Assembly: GCA_020026395.1 (NCBI GenBank)
Contig: JAHHQM010000004.1
Location: 62,001 to 126,000 of the forward strand
Direction of reading: 5' to 3'
DNA length: 64,000 nucleotides
Origin: Alistipes sp.
GTDB lineage: Bacteria; Bacteroidota; Bacteroidia; Bacteroidales; Rikenellaceae
Each line of letters starts with the position of its first letter. Within the stretch, counting starts at the first letter, position 1. Made by a program: the position numbers and the translations under genes. A model generated the notes under the pieces. It saw only the letters and a list, made by a program, of their open reading frames with translations, searched no databases and had not been told where the DNA came from. Below, one piece after another: positions 45,627-53,980 of the stretch.

Positions 45627-46379
45627 TTTCTCCAGATTGTGGTAACCAAGCACCGTATGCGGCACCCGTCCGTGCGTGATGAGCTGAATGGGGCAGTTAT
45701 AGGCGCGTAACTGCTCGGCATCGAGCATATTCGAGTGATGGCGATGCACCTCACGATTCACGCACACGATCTCCTTCACGACACTGCTGATCGTACCCAC
45801 ATCGTGCGACACCATCATGATGGCCATCCGCTTGTTCAACTCCTGTAACGAGCGATATAATTCGTTTTCGAACTGATTATCCACGAAATTCGTCGGCTCA
45901 TCCAAGATCAGTACACGCGGTTCGGAAATAATCGCACGGCAAAGCAACGCACGTTGCAACTGACCGCCCGACACCTCACCGACAGGCACTTTCGCCAAGT
46001 CGGCAATTCCGGCCTGCTCCAGCAATTCCATGGCTTTTTCGCGGTCGGCACGCGTGTAGCGCGCCCAAAATCCCTTGCTTCCCTGCAATCCCGACACGAC
46101 CGTTTCCAGCAGTGAGATCGGGAAATTACGGTCGAAATTCGAAATCTGCGGCATATAACCGATCAGACGCTCCTTACCGCGGTGCAATTCCCCGGCAAAT
46201 TCGATCGTACCCGTGTGGGGTACCATTCCCAAAATCGCCTTTACCAGGGTCGTTTTTCCACCGCCGTTGGGGCCGATAATACCCAGAAAATCGTGATCTG
46301 CAACCTCCAAATTCACATTCCGAAGCGCCTCACAACCATCGTATTTAACTCCGACCTGATGTAATGTTATAAGATTCAT
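45624..46379 (-). CDS. Metal (zinc/manganese-type) ABC transporter ATPase
   Basis: 251 residues. Walker A GIIGPNGGGKTT (K42), Q-loop GYMPQ, signature GEVSGGQLQRALL, Walker B VLILDEPTNFVD, switch His in MVSHDVG. Closest in style to ZnuC/MntB-like ATPases of cluster 9. Overlaps the binding-protein gene by four bases (ATGA), so they are coupled. No permease gene follows: a terminator comes directly after, so the membrane subunit must be encoded elsewhere. Confidence 0.9.
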   Translation of the reverse strand: MNLITLHQVGVKYDGCEALRNVNLEVADHDFLGIIGPNGGGKTTLVKAILGMVPHTGTIEFAGELHRGKERLIGYMPQISNFDRNFPISLLETVVSGLQGSKGFWARYTRADREKAMELLEQAGIADLAKVPVGEVSGGQLQRALLCRAIISEPRVLILDEPTNFVDNQFENELYRSLQELNKRMAIMMVSHDVGTISSVVKEIVCVNREVHRHHSNMLDAEQLRAYNCPIQLITHGRVPHTVLGYHNLEK

Positions 46380-47218
46380 TGCTCCGTGATTAAATCGGTT
46401 ATTCGTCTGATATTCGACAAGATATCCTCCTCCAAGGGGTCAATCATTACGATCCGCGCACCAATGTCCGATGCGATGATCTCCACGGCCGTCTTCGGGA
46501 ACTGCATCTGACAAAAGATGCGATCGACGCGATCCTCACGTGCCTGACGGATGATCTTTGCGATGTGTCGTGCCGAAGGTTCCTTGCCCTCAAATTCGAT
46601 CGAACGCTGCTCGATGCCGTAATCTTCGGCATAGTAGGTGAGGGCGGGGTGGTAGATGATAAAATAGCGGATTTTGGAGGCTTTGATCTGCTCGGCGGCA
46701 TAGTGATCCAGCTCCTCCAATTTTTGGTTTAAACGCGCGTAATTCTGCGCATATTTCACCGAATCGGGATAGTTTTTTTTGATGGCATCAAACGCATTTT
46801 TTGCCATCATTTTCAAGGCTTTTGGCGAAGTCCAAAGATGCGGATCGGTACCGTGTACGCCGTTATGCACATGACCGCACGCACCCTCCAAAAGCGGAAT
46901 ACCGTGACTCAGATTGATGGTCGTTTCCTTGAGTTGTGCCAACAGCGACTCCTCAAACGGAATCAAACCCACACCAAACACCAAACGGCTTCGATGCAGG
47001 TCGGCAAGCTGACGGGCAGACAATTCGAAAGTCTCGGGATTGGCACCGGGAGGCACCAGCACCTTCACCTCAAAATCATCCCCGACAATCTCGTGAATCA
47101 ATTCGCGGAGCGGAAGAATAGATACATATAAGGAGTCTTTGTCCGAAGTCTGCGGTGCGGAACAAGCGCCCAGCATCATCGCCATAAAAAGACAAAGGGT
47201 AGTTATCAATTTGAGCAT
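46376..47218 (-). CDS. ZnuA-like metal-binding lipoprotein of an ABC transporter
   Basis: 280 residues. Lipobox LGAC (C19). Cluster 9 substrate-binding protein: SILPLRELIHEIVGDDFEV, PPGANPETFELSARQ, a histidine-bearing segment ACGHVHNGVHGTDPHLW and a YHPALTYYAEDYGI motif. The His residues fit a zinc or manganese site. It delivers metal to a permease whose gene is not in this operon. First cistron of a two-gene unit. Confidence 0.9.
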   Translation of the reverse strand: MLKLITTLCLFMAMMLGACSAPQTSDKDSLYVSILPLRELIHEIVGDDFEVKVLVPPGANPETFELSARQLADLHRSRLVFGVGLIPFEESLLAQLKETTINLSHGIPLLEGACGHVHNGVHGTDPHLWTSPKALKMMAKNAFDAIKKNYPDSVKYAQNYARLNQKLEELDHYAAEQIKASKIRYFIIYHPALTYYAEDYGIEQRSIEFEGKEPSARHIAKIIRQAREDRVDRIFCQMQFPKTAVEIIASDIGARIVMIDPLEEDILSNIRRITDLITEQ

Positions 47219-47624
47219 AAAAGCGGCAATCTTAAAATTCCATGCAAAAATAACATTATTTTTTAAGAATGACTGTAATTGGGGGCAAATTCGCGTAGAT
47301 TGCGCCGAAATCCGATCCGAAAAAGCAACCCGAAATCAGCCGCTTTCACGCATCGGATCAGTCTGCAAACCCGACAACTTCAAATAATAAATAACTCACG
47401 GAGATCAGATCGCTCGAAACAAGTCATCAGCCATATAATCAGGGGAGTAGTTCGATCGATCCGAATCTCTATTTAACATAATATAAATATTACACCAAAT
47501 AATATTAGGGGAGTTCTACACGCGTTTTTAGGACTGAAACACCCATTTATAAGGCGTTTTTAAGCGCTTCTCTTGGAGATATTCGGGCAAATACCCGTAA
47601 CGGAAAATTCTACGCGATTCTCGG
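47219..47624. other. Non-coding stretch upstream of znuA-like gene
   Basis: About 400 bases without a convincing gene. It holds two similar short blocks, AGGGGAGTAGTTC (47440-47452) and AGGGGAGTTCTAC (47508-47520). I see no Zur-type palindrome with confidence, and no structured RNA that I can name. Confidence 0.4.
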
Positions 47625-48062
47625 CTACTTATCGGGCGTGTAACTTTCGCAGGTTCCGTCCGTGTAAAGAATCACAACGCGGGCGACCTGTTTGGCCGAG
47701 CCTGTTGCGTGATGCGAAGGCGAGACCTCTTCACGAGACGACGACGCGAAAGAAGATTCGTGCGCGTGCTGAGTTGTCGACTCCGACACCTCACTATTAA
47801 AAGACAACTCATCCTCCGTAGGAGCTTGCAGGGATGAAGACACCGAAGGCTCGTCCCGATAGACCTGGTCCGAGTCCAGAAGCAGCCAATCGGGGTTTAC
47901 ACGCGGAAAAGCCCGCAGAATCTTTTGCAGGAGATCAAAGCCGGGTTTATTGCGTCCGGCAAGAATGTGCGAAATACCCGCGGCATTAACACCGACCTTT
48001 TCGGCAAATTGTCCGGGCTTCAAACCTTCATTTTTCATCAAAAGAAGCAACTTTTCCTTCAT
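47625..48062 (-). CDS. XRE-family helix-turn-helix regulator
   Basis: 145 residues. The N-terminal ~65 residues are an XRE-type HTH (FAEKVGVNAAGISHILAGRNKPG) followed by LLQKILRAFPRVNPDWLLLD. A Ser/Glu/His-rich low-complexity linker (about 70-120) leads to a short C-terminal strand segment (QVARVVILYTDGTCESYTPDK). No protease domain. The start codon is preceded by a minus-strand -7 box TATATTTG (48085-48078) that overlaps an inverted-repeat operator. Many more copies of this operator fill the next ~600 bases. Autoregulation is a reasonable inference. Not next to phage or plasmid genes. Confidence 0.85.
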   Translation of the reverse strand: MKEKLLLLMKNEGLKPGQFAEKVGVNAAGISHILAGRNKPGFDLLQKILRAFPRVNPDWLLLDSDQVYRDEPSVSSSLQAPTEDELSFNSEVSESTTQHAHESSFASSSREEVSPSHHATGSAKQVARVVILYTDGTCESYTPDK

Positions 48063-48150
48063 AAGCCTATTTTTTTACAAATATAAAAACTTTTCTTTTG
48101 TAAAGCAAGTGGTTTTTACATTTGTATTTCGCCAAATCTTACCAAAGCTT

Positions 48151-48164
48151 TTTACATCTGTAAA
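48151..48164. promoter_or_regulatory. Perfect operator-like palindrome
   Basis: TTTACATCTGTAAA, perfect six-base arms, about 65 bases upstream of the XRE -7 box. Proposed binding site of the XRE regulator (inference). Confidence 0.55.
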
Positions 48165-48507
48165 CACACAAAATACTCATAAATCAAAATATAGAAATAA
48201 AAGTAAGGTAAAACCCATAAAATACTGATAGTACTACAACTGTATACTTATTTATAGGTCAATACAGCCTATACACCGTAAATTCATCACATACGCTCAT
48301 TATGCATATGTTTATATTTAAGTAAACGATATAAATAGCTGGTAAATCGTATAGTTACGATTCAGTATTCAATACTTTGACACTACCTGTGTGGGGTGTT
48401 TTGCGATTACATATGTTTACAACAAAAGGAAATACATTTGTTAAAGCAAGACAGGCAATTACCCGAGAATTAAAATACATTTGTAAATTTACACCCTATT
48501 ATTCTTA

Positions 48508-48521
48508 TTTACAAATGTAAA
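48508..48521. promoter_or_regulatory. Perfect operator-like palindrome
   Basis: TTTACAAATGTAAA, perfect six-base arms, followed by the duplicated block ACACCCTA. Far (about 420 bases) from the XRE gene. Confidence 0.5.
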
Positions 48522-48634
48522 CACCCTACTCCACCCGACTTATTCGGGAAAATTTACAAATTTCAACAACATTTATCGGGCAGATCCGCCGAACGAACGT
48601 CTGGCAGTTTTGATTATGTTAAATAGAAAAGAGA

Positions 48635-48665
48635 AGGAGGAGAGCAAAACCGATGCTCTCCTCCT
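48635..48665 (-). terminator. Terminator of the relA-HIT operon
   Basis: Perfect 12-bp inverted repeat AGGAGGAGAGCA / TGCTCTCCTCCT with a seven-base loop; pyrimidine-rich tail on the minus strand. Confidence 0.8.
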
Positions 48666-48700
48666 GTAAATCAGATGAATTTAAATTTGTAAAACCGCCT

Positions 48701-49087
48701 TTATTCTGACAATTTGCGGGCGATTTCAGCGAATCGTTCCGGAGTCAGTTGCAATTTTTCGCGGTGGAAATCCACATCCGCCTCGCTATTCATCGGGATC
48801 AGATGGATGTGTGCGTGTGCCACTTCCAGACCCAGTACTACAACGGCTACTTTCTTGCAACCCGTCATAGCCTTGATCTTGGCGGCCACCTTCTTGGCGA
48901 AGACCATCATGCCCGACAGTGTCTTGTCATCGAGGTCGAAAATGTAGTCCACTTCCTTCTTCGGCACAACCAACGTATGTCCCTCGGCCAACGGATTGAT
49001 GTCGAGAAATGCATAGTAATTCTCATCTTCGGCGACCTTGTACGAAGGAATCTCGCCGTCAATAATCTTTGAAAATATTGATGCCAT
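48701..49087 (-). CDS. HIT-family nucleotide hydrolase
   Basis: 128 residues. Histidine triad H91-A-H93-I-H95 (HAHIHLIP) and the N-terminal block SIFSKIIDGEIPSYKVAEDE typical of Hint-type proteins. They hydrolyse adenosine phosphoramidates or related AMP-lysine bonds. Last gene of the relA/spoT - membrane protein - HIT unit. Confidence 0.93.
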   Translation of the reverse strand: MASIFSKIIDGEIPSYKVAEDENYYAFLDINPLAEGHTLVVPKKEVDYIFDLDDKTLSGMMVFAKKVAAKIKAMTGCKKVAVVVLGLEVAHAHIHLIPMNSEADVDFHREKLQLTPERFAEIARKLSE

Positions 49088-49105
49088 ATCGTTTTGATTT
49101 TAGTG

Positions 49106-49666
49106 TTATTCTTCTTTGAATTTGGGTTGCATAATCTCCGAATAAATGACTGCACGACGCAACTCCTCTTGGGACGAAAACAACGGAGCAGATGACTCCC
49201 CTGTCTGCAATGGGGTCTGATGCGCGTGATGCGACTTATGCGTATGCGCCTCCACCTTCTTTACGGTCGGCGCGGAATGATGCGTTTTCGGAGCAAAAGA
49301 CGGTTTCGATGCGGTCTCGGGTTGAACCGCAGGCGTTTGCGCACAAGCGGGCTTTACGACTTCTTCGGGCACAGTTCTCCGCTTGACGCGTTCTACGTCG
49401 GGGAATTGCACCTCTTGCGGGATCGACGATTTCCGAAGCGGTTTCACTTTATCGGATAACTTTCCGAGCATCTTTTTCAATTCTCGGATTTCGGGATCCT
49501 CATCCAGATCCGAGAACTCACCCGCTTCGTCCATTTCCACGCCCTTTCCTTTGGCGTGTTTTGCCGCATTACTTTTTGCCAACAGGCCAATAACCAGCAT
49601 CACCACAAAACCGATGATTCCGGGATCTATCTCCGAAAAAATACCGGCCAAAAATTCGCTTGCCAT
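49106..49666 (-). CDS. Unknown single-pass membrane protein between relA/spoT and HIT
   Basis: 186 residues. One membrane helix near the N-terminus (IIGFVVMLVIGLLA, about 17-30), then an acidic helix (EDPEIRELKKMLGKLSDKV), a long disordered Pro/Ala/Ser stretch with a His-rich patch (AHTHKSHHAHQ) and a C-terminal short helix (SSQEELRRAVIYSEIM). I do not recognise the family. It starts eight bases after the relA/spoT stop codon, so it is co-transcribed. The cytoplasmic tail may tether something to the membrane; function unknown. Confidence 0.75.
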   Translation of the reverse strand: MASEFLAGIFSEIDPGIIGFVVMLVIGLLAKSNAAKHAKGKGVEMDEAGEFSDLDEDPEIRELKKMLGKLSDKVKPLRKSSIPQEVQFPDVERVKRRTVPEEVVKPACAQTPAVQPETASKPSFAPKTHHSAPTVKKVEAHTHKSHHAHQTPLQTGESSAPLFSSQEELRRAVIYSEIMQPKFKEE

Positions 49667-49673
49667 AATCCGT

Positions 49674-51896
49674 CTAATTTAATTTACGTTTCACCGTATC
49701 CATGCCTTTGACTTTGCGCAGGCGGTCCATAATGGCCGACAAACCGTCGGCATCCTTTACGTAGAGGGCGACACTACCCTCGCAAATTCCGTCGTGGCTG
49801 TGCAGATTCAATTCGCGCATATTGATGCTGAAATCGGCACTCATGATCGTTGCCAATTCAAGCAACAAACCCTGTCGATCCAAAGCGCGGATCTCAATGG
49901 TCACCAGATAGGACATCGCCTTATGCTGCGACCATTTGATCTCCTCCTTGACGATCTGTCCACCGTGCTGCGAAGCCAATCGGTTCAGTTCATCGCACGA
50001 AGCCTTATGTACGATGATCTTTCCCGTCGCGAGATCGCGGAATCCGACCACCTTATCACCGGGAATCGGCTTACAGCAATCGGCAATCTCGAACTGCTCG
50101 CCGTCGCCCTCCGCAGCCTCGTCGCGGGTATGGTTTTCCTGTTCCGCGTCGTCCCCATCCTCGTCTTTCTTATGCGGGATGAAGAGCGTCCAGAATTTCA
50201 GAATTTTACTCTTGGAGTTGCTCTTGAGCACCTTCTCCAAATTATCCAGCGACACGATGCCCGCCCCGATCTTGCTATACAACTCTTCTTTGTTCGTACA
50301 TTCGTAAATCGGGATGATCTTGCGCAGAACACGTCCGCTGAGTTTGATGTCGAGTTCCTGCATGCGCTTCTCCAAAAGCTGCATACCGTTCTCAATGTTG
50401 TTCTGCCGATCGCGTTTCAAGAAACTCTTGATCGCCTGTTTGGCCTTGCCCGTCGTGACGGCATCGAGCCATTCGGGTTTCGGTCGTGCCGAATCGGCCG
50501 CAATGATTTCAACCTGATCCCCGTTGTTGAGCTGGGTCGTCACGGGCATCAGTTTATGGTTAATTTTGGCACTGATGGCTCCGTTACCGATCTTCGAGTG
50601 AATCTCGTAAGCCAGGTCGAGTGCCGTCGCACCATAGGGTAACTTTTTGGATTCTCCTTTGGGCGTAAAGACTACAATTTCAGAAGTATACAACGATAAC
50701 TTGAAGTTGTCCAGAAAATCGACCGCATCCTCCGTCGGCGAGTTCAGCGCATCGCGGATCTGCTTCAGCCACTTGTCGAATTCGTCCTCGTTTTGCGAGA
50801 TGGTGGCGTGTTTATACTTCCAGTGCGCCGCAAATCCGCGCTCGGCAATATCCTCCATACGTTGCGTACGGATCTGCACCTCGACCCAGATTCCGTTCGG
50901 CCCCATCACCGTCGAATGCAGTGCCTCGTAGCCGTTGGCCTTGGGCATCGAAATCCAATCGCGCAGGCGGTCGGGTTTCGGGGTATAAATATCGGTGATC
51001 GACGAATAGATCTGCCAGCACTGGGTCTTCTCCGAGGGGAAAGGCAGGGGTTTGAACACGATGCGGATGGCAAACAGGTCGTATACCTCCTCGAAGGGGA
51101 TCTGCTTGCGCTGCATCTTGTTCCAAATCGAATAGACGCTCTTGACGCGTCCCGAAATTTCGTAATTGATGTGGTCCCGATTGAGTTTGGCGATGATCGG
51201 CGCATTGAAATTATTGATGTACTCCCGACGCGAAGCCTCGCTCTCCTCCAACTTCTGCTTGATTTCGGCATACTGCTGCGGGAAACGGTGCTTCATGCAG
51301 AGATCCTCCAACTCGCTCTTGATCGAGAACAATCCCAAGCGATAAGCCAGCGGTGCAAACAAATAAATCGTTTCGCCCGTGATCTTGATCTGCTTATTGA
51401 GTGGCATCGAACCCAACGTACGCATATTGTGCAGGCGGTCGGCGATCTTGATCAGGATCACCCGCACATCGTCCGACAGCGTGAGCAGCACCTTACGGAA
51501 ATACTCCGCCTGTGCCGAGGTATCGGCATTGAACACCCCCGCCATCTTGGTCAGTCCGTCCACCATCGAGGCGATCTTCTCGCCGAAGATGCGTTCCAGA
51601 TCCTCGACCGTGTAGTCCGTGTCCTCCACCACATCGTGCAGCAGAGCCGCGACCACCGACTTCACACCCAGACCGATCTCATCGACCACAATTTTGGCAA
51701 CGGCAATGGGATGCAGCAAATAAGGCTCGCCGGAGCGGCGTCTTGCCCCTTCGTGAGCCTCTTTGGCCAGGAAAAATGCACGCTTGATGAGGTTCCAGTC
51801 CTCATCATTCTTGCAGATATTTGTGCACGACAACAGCAACTCCTCCCATTTCTCCTTGATGAGTGCTTCGTCTTCCGGCGAGTATCCCATATTCAT
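49674..51896 (-). CDS. Bifunctional (p)ppGpp synthetase/hydrolase (RelA/SpoT)
   Basis: 740 residues. HD hydrolase domain with H62 and H87-D88 (LLHDVVEDTD), synthetase domain (SIWNKM, LFAIRIVF, GYEALHSTVMGPNG, VEVQIRT), TGS domain (VFTPKGESKKLPYGATALDLAY), a helical region with a conserved-cysteine-like segment (DCCKPIPGDKVVGF) and a C-terminal ACT domain. The HD signature is intact, so it probably both makes and degrades (p)ppGpp, as in Rel/SpoT of this phylum. Start at 51896, or two codons later at 51890. Confidence 0.95.
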   Translation of the reverse strand: MNMGYSPEDEALIKEKWEELLLSCTNICKNDEDWNLIKRAFFLAKEAHEGARRRSGEPYLLHPIAVAKIVVDEIGLGVKSVVAALLHDVVEDTDYTVEDLERIFGEKIASMVDGLTKMAGVFNADTSAQAEYFRKVLLTLSDDVRVILIKIADRLHNMRTLGSMPLNKQIKITGETIYLFAPLAYRLGLFSIKSELEDLCMKHRFPQQYAEIKQKLEESEASRREYINNFNAPIIAKLNRDHINYEISGRVKSVYSIWNKMQRKQIPFEEVYDLFAIRIVFKPLPFPSEKTQCWQIYSSITDIYTPKPDRLRDWISMPKANGYEALHSTVMGPNGIWVEVQIRTQRMEDIAERGFAAHWKYKHATISQNEDEFDKWLKQIRDALNSPTEDAVDFLDNFKLSLYTSEIVVFTPKGESKKLPYGATALDLAYEIHSKIGNGAISAKINHKLMPVTTQLNNGDQVEIIAADSARPKPEWLDAVTTGKAKQAIKSFLKRDRQNNIENGMQLLEKRMQELDIKLSGRVLRKIIPIYECTNKEELYSKIGAGIVSLDNLEKVLKSNSKSKILKFWTLFIPHKKDEDGDDAEQENHTRDEAAEGDGEQFEIADCCKPIPGDKVVGFRDLATGKIIVHKASCDELNRLASQHGGQIVKEEIKWSQHKAMSYLVTIEIRALDRQGLLLELATIMSADFSINMRELNLHSHDGICEGSVALYVKDADGLSAIMDRLRKVKGMDTVKRKLN

Positions 51897-51970
51897 ATCC
51901 GTTTAATGTATCTCGTTGAAATCGAATGCATTAAGCGCCATCACTTCAAGCATCCGATTCAAATCGGCAA

Positions 51971-52008
51971 ACGGTTGAACCCGAGGCCGCGAAGCCCGAT
52001 TCAACCGT
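51971..52008 (-). terminator. Possible attenuator or terminator hairpin between recA and relA/spoT
   Basis: Inverted repeat ACGGTTGAA / TTCAACCGT around a ~20-base GC-rich loop. No U tract follows, so termination is uncertain. Confidence 0.4.
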
Positions 52009-52034
52009 AAATACCGTATTTGATTCTCTAAAAA

Positions 52035-53051
52035 CTACTCCTCGTGGGGTGCTTTCATCGTCGCACGTACCTGCTCCTCGATTTCGGCAGCCAGCGCCTC
52101 GTCGCTCTTGAGCAGATCCTTCACGGCATCGCGACCCTGACCGATCTTACGATCTCCATAGGAGTACCACGATCCTGCCTTACGCAGCACACCGTAATCC
52201 ACACCCAGGTCGATGATCTCGCCAATCTTCGAGATACCCTCGCCGAACATGATGTCGAACTCGGCACGCTTGAACGGAGGCGCCACCTTGTTCTTCACGA
52301 CCTTTACGCGGGTACGGGTACCCAACTGCTCCTCGCCATCCTTGATAACCGACACGCGGCGGATGTCGATACGCACGCTGGCGTAGAATTTCAGGGCGTT
52401 ACCACCCGTCGTCGTTTCGGGGTTGCCGTAAACAACGCCGATCTTATCACGCAACTGGTTGATGAAAATGCAGACGGTTTTGGTCTTGGCGATGCTCGAC
52501 GTCAACTTACGCAATGCCTGCGACATCAGACGAGCCTGAAGACCCATCTTCGAATCGCCCATCTCACCCTCGATCTCGGCCTTCGGAGTCAGTGCGGCCA
52601 CCGAGTCGATGACGATGATGTCGATGGCACTCGAACGGATCAGCGAATCGGCAATTTCCAAAGCCTGCTCGCCGTTATCGGGCTGCGAGATCAACAGGTT
52701 ATCGACGTCCACACCCAACTTCTGGGCGTAGAAGCTGTCGAAAGCATGCTCTGCATCGATGAATGCGGCGATACCGCCCTCCTTCTGAGCCTCGGCAATC
52801 GCATGGATGGCCAGCGTGGTCTTACCCGACGATTCGGGGCCGTAGATCTCGATGACACGTCCCTTGGGGTAACCGCCCACACCCAACGCCATATCCAGCG
52901 TGATGGATCCCGTGGGGATTACGGGGATGTCGTTCTCCTCGGTACTGTTCATACGCATGATCGAACCTTTACCGAAGTCTTTTTCTATTTTTTGCATGAC
53001 TGCGTCCAAGACCTTCAGCTTGTCCGCGTCAACAGGTTTCTTTTCTGCCAT
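52035..53051 (-). CDS. recA: Recombinase RecA
   Basis: 338 residues. Walker A G71-PESSGKTT, FIDAEHAFD, IVIDSVAALTPKAEIEGEMGD, and the DNA-binding loop 2 region with NQLRDKIGVVYGNPETTTGGNALKFYASVR. It forms the strand-exchange filament in recombinational repair and activates LexA-type self-cleavage where present. 23 bases downstream of the peroxiredoxin gene, so probably co-transcribed. No SOS box could be named. Confidence 0.98.
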   Translation of the reverse strand: MAEKKPVDADKLKVLDAVMQKIEKDFGKGSIMRMNSTEENDIPVIPTGSITLDMALGVGGYPKGRVIEIYGPESSGKTTLAIHAIAEAQKEGGIAAFIDAEHAFDSFYAQKLGVDVDNLLISQPDNGEQALEIADSLIRSSAIDIIVIDSVAALTPKAEIEGEMGDSKMGLQARLMSQALRKLTSSIAKTKTVCIFINQLRDKIGVVYGNPETTTGGNALKFYASVRIDIRRVSVIKDGEEQLGTRTRVKVVKNKVAPPFKRAEFDIMFGEGISKIGEIIDLGVDYGVLRKAGSWYSYGDRKIGQGRDAVKDLLKSDEALAAEIEEQVRATMKAPHEE

Positions 53052-53074
53052 ATATATTTGTTACTTTTAAAAAA

Positions 53075-53539
53075 TTACTCCTTGTAGGAGTCGATGATTT
53101 GCTGGTAGTGGTTCTTGGTATCGACCTTCGTGAAGAGTTTCTCGATGCGACCCTCGGCATCGATGACGAACGTCGTGCGGAACACGCCCATATATTTGCG
53201 GCCGCACATCGATTTCTCACCCCACACGCCGTATGCCTCACATACGCTGTGATCCGTATCGGCCAAAAGCGTAAAGTTCAATTCGTGCTTCTGGCAGAAA
53301 TTCTGATGCGACTTCTCGCTGTCGGGACTTACGCCGATGATGCGGAATCCCATCTCGGTGAGTTGAGCCTTGCCGTCACGCAGGCTCTTGGCCTCGAGGG
53401 TACATCCCGGAGTGTTGTCCTTCGGGTAGAAATAAAGAATTACGCGCTGACCTTTGAGGTCGTGCAACGAAAGAGCGTCCCCGGTCTGGGTCGTCGAAGT
53501 GAAGTCGGGAGCCAAGTCCCCTATCTTTAAATTAGTCAT
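53075..53539 (-). CDS. bcp: Bcp/PrxQ-type thioredoxin-dependent peroxiredoxin
   Basis: 154 residues. Peroxidatic C46 in YPKDNTPGCTLEA. In most PrxQ proteins a resolving cysteine lies five residues later; here the sequence is CTLEAKSLRD, so that cysteine is absent and the enzyme is probably a 1-Cys or atypical type. C82, C99 and C112 are other candidates. It reduces peroxides in the cytoplasm. First gene of a unit with recA. Confidence 0.93.
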   Translation of the reverse strand: MTNLKIGDLAPDFTSTTQTGDALSLHDLKGQRVILYFYPKDNTPGCTLEAKSLRDGKAQLTEMGFRIIGVSPDSEKSHQNFCQKHELNFTLLADTDHSVCEAYGVWGEKSMCGRKYMGVFRTTFVIDAEGRIEKLFTKVDTKNHYQQIIDSYKE

Positions 53540-53614
53540 TCATTTAAATATTTTTTACTTTCAAAGATACGAAAAATTTGCGAGATCAGCCACTTTTTAT
53601 CCTCTTTTTTTGCC

Positions 53615-53827
53615 TTAGTCCCACACGTAGGTTACCTCGACCTGCTCGTTGAACTCCTCTTGCGTGCGGTTCATACGGTGGTGGCAACACGGGCAACGGA
53701 TCGCCATTTCGGTCTCGACGAAATCGCCCAGCCCCACACAACGAGGCAGCACGCCCCGCTCCGAAAGGATGTAATGATCAAATTGTGCGCCACACGCCTT
53801 GCATTTGATTTTGTAAACTGTTCCCAT
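53615..53827 (-). CDS. Small zinc-ribbon protein
   Basis: 70 residues from ATG 53827; a longer frame to 53923 crosses the promoter region. Two cysteine pairs: KCKACGAQFDH and RCPCCHHRM, a zinc ribbon. The rest is strand-rich with no known motif. Its 27-base leader is nearly identical to that of ahpC. A TTTCTTTG-like box (minus strand, near 53874) stands upstream. Function unknown; may bind nucleic acid or protein. Confidence 0.8.
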   Translation of the reverse strand: MGTVYKIKCKACGAQFDHYILSERGVLPRCVGLGDFVETEMAIRCPCCHHRMNRTQEEFNEQVEVTYVWD

Positions 53828-53854
53828 AGTTGTATGTTGTTTTAAGGTTTGTTG
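53828..53854 (-). promoter_or_regulatory. 5' leader shared with ahpC
   Basis: On the minus strand CAACAAACCTTAAAACAA then CATACAACT, directly before the ATG. The ahpC leader (16328-16352) is the same apart from one base change and a two-base gap. Confidence 0.5.
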
Positions 53855-53926
53855 TCCTGGTTTGACAATGCAAAGAAACGGCGATAAAATGACAACTTGT
53901 GACACACCCGAAAATTTATGCAAAAA

Positions 53927-53958
53927 AAACTCCGAATGCCCATCAGCACCCGGAGTTT
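53927..53958 (-). terminator. Terminator of the mscS-lipoprotein-DUF5606 operon
   Basis: Stem AAACTCCG / CGGAGTTT with a 16-base loop, 22 bases past the last stop codon; U run on the minus strand. Confidence 0.75.
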
Positions 53959-53980
53959 AAAGTCCGCTTCGAGGTCGGAA

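Larger units (their letters stand above)
48074..48693. repeat. Array of TTTACA-N2-TGTAAA inverted-repeat sites in an AT-rich, gene-free region
   Basis: Consensus TTTACANNTGTAAA. Sites read by eye: 48074-48087 (one mismatch), 48091-48104 (two), 48115-48128 (two), 48151-48164 (perfect, TTTACATCTGTAAA), 48406-48419 (weak), 48431-48444 (weak), 48474-48487 (two), 48508-48521 (perfect, TTTACAAATGTAAA), 48553-48566 (one half only), 48680-48693 (one). A separate duplicated block ACACCCTA follows two of them (48491, 48521). The first site covers the -7 box of the XRE gene. No gene is visible on either strand from 48063 to 48700. Confidence 0.7.

Noticed and set aside
47219..47624. A structured RNA in the gap before the XRE gene
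   Set aside because: I could not draw a convincing long fold or match to 6S, tmRNA, SRP or RNase P RNA; covariance searches would be needed.
48063..48700. The repeated palindromes as a CRISPR array
   Set aside because: The units are 14 bases, imperfect and irregularly spaced, with no uniform spacers and no cas genes.
50793..52010. A 405-codon plus-strand frame opposite relA/spoT
   Set aside because: Antisense to a well-identified gene, with no domain or promoter box of its own.
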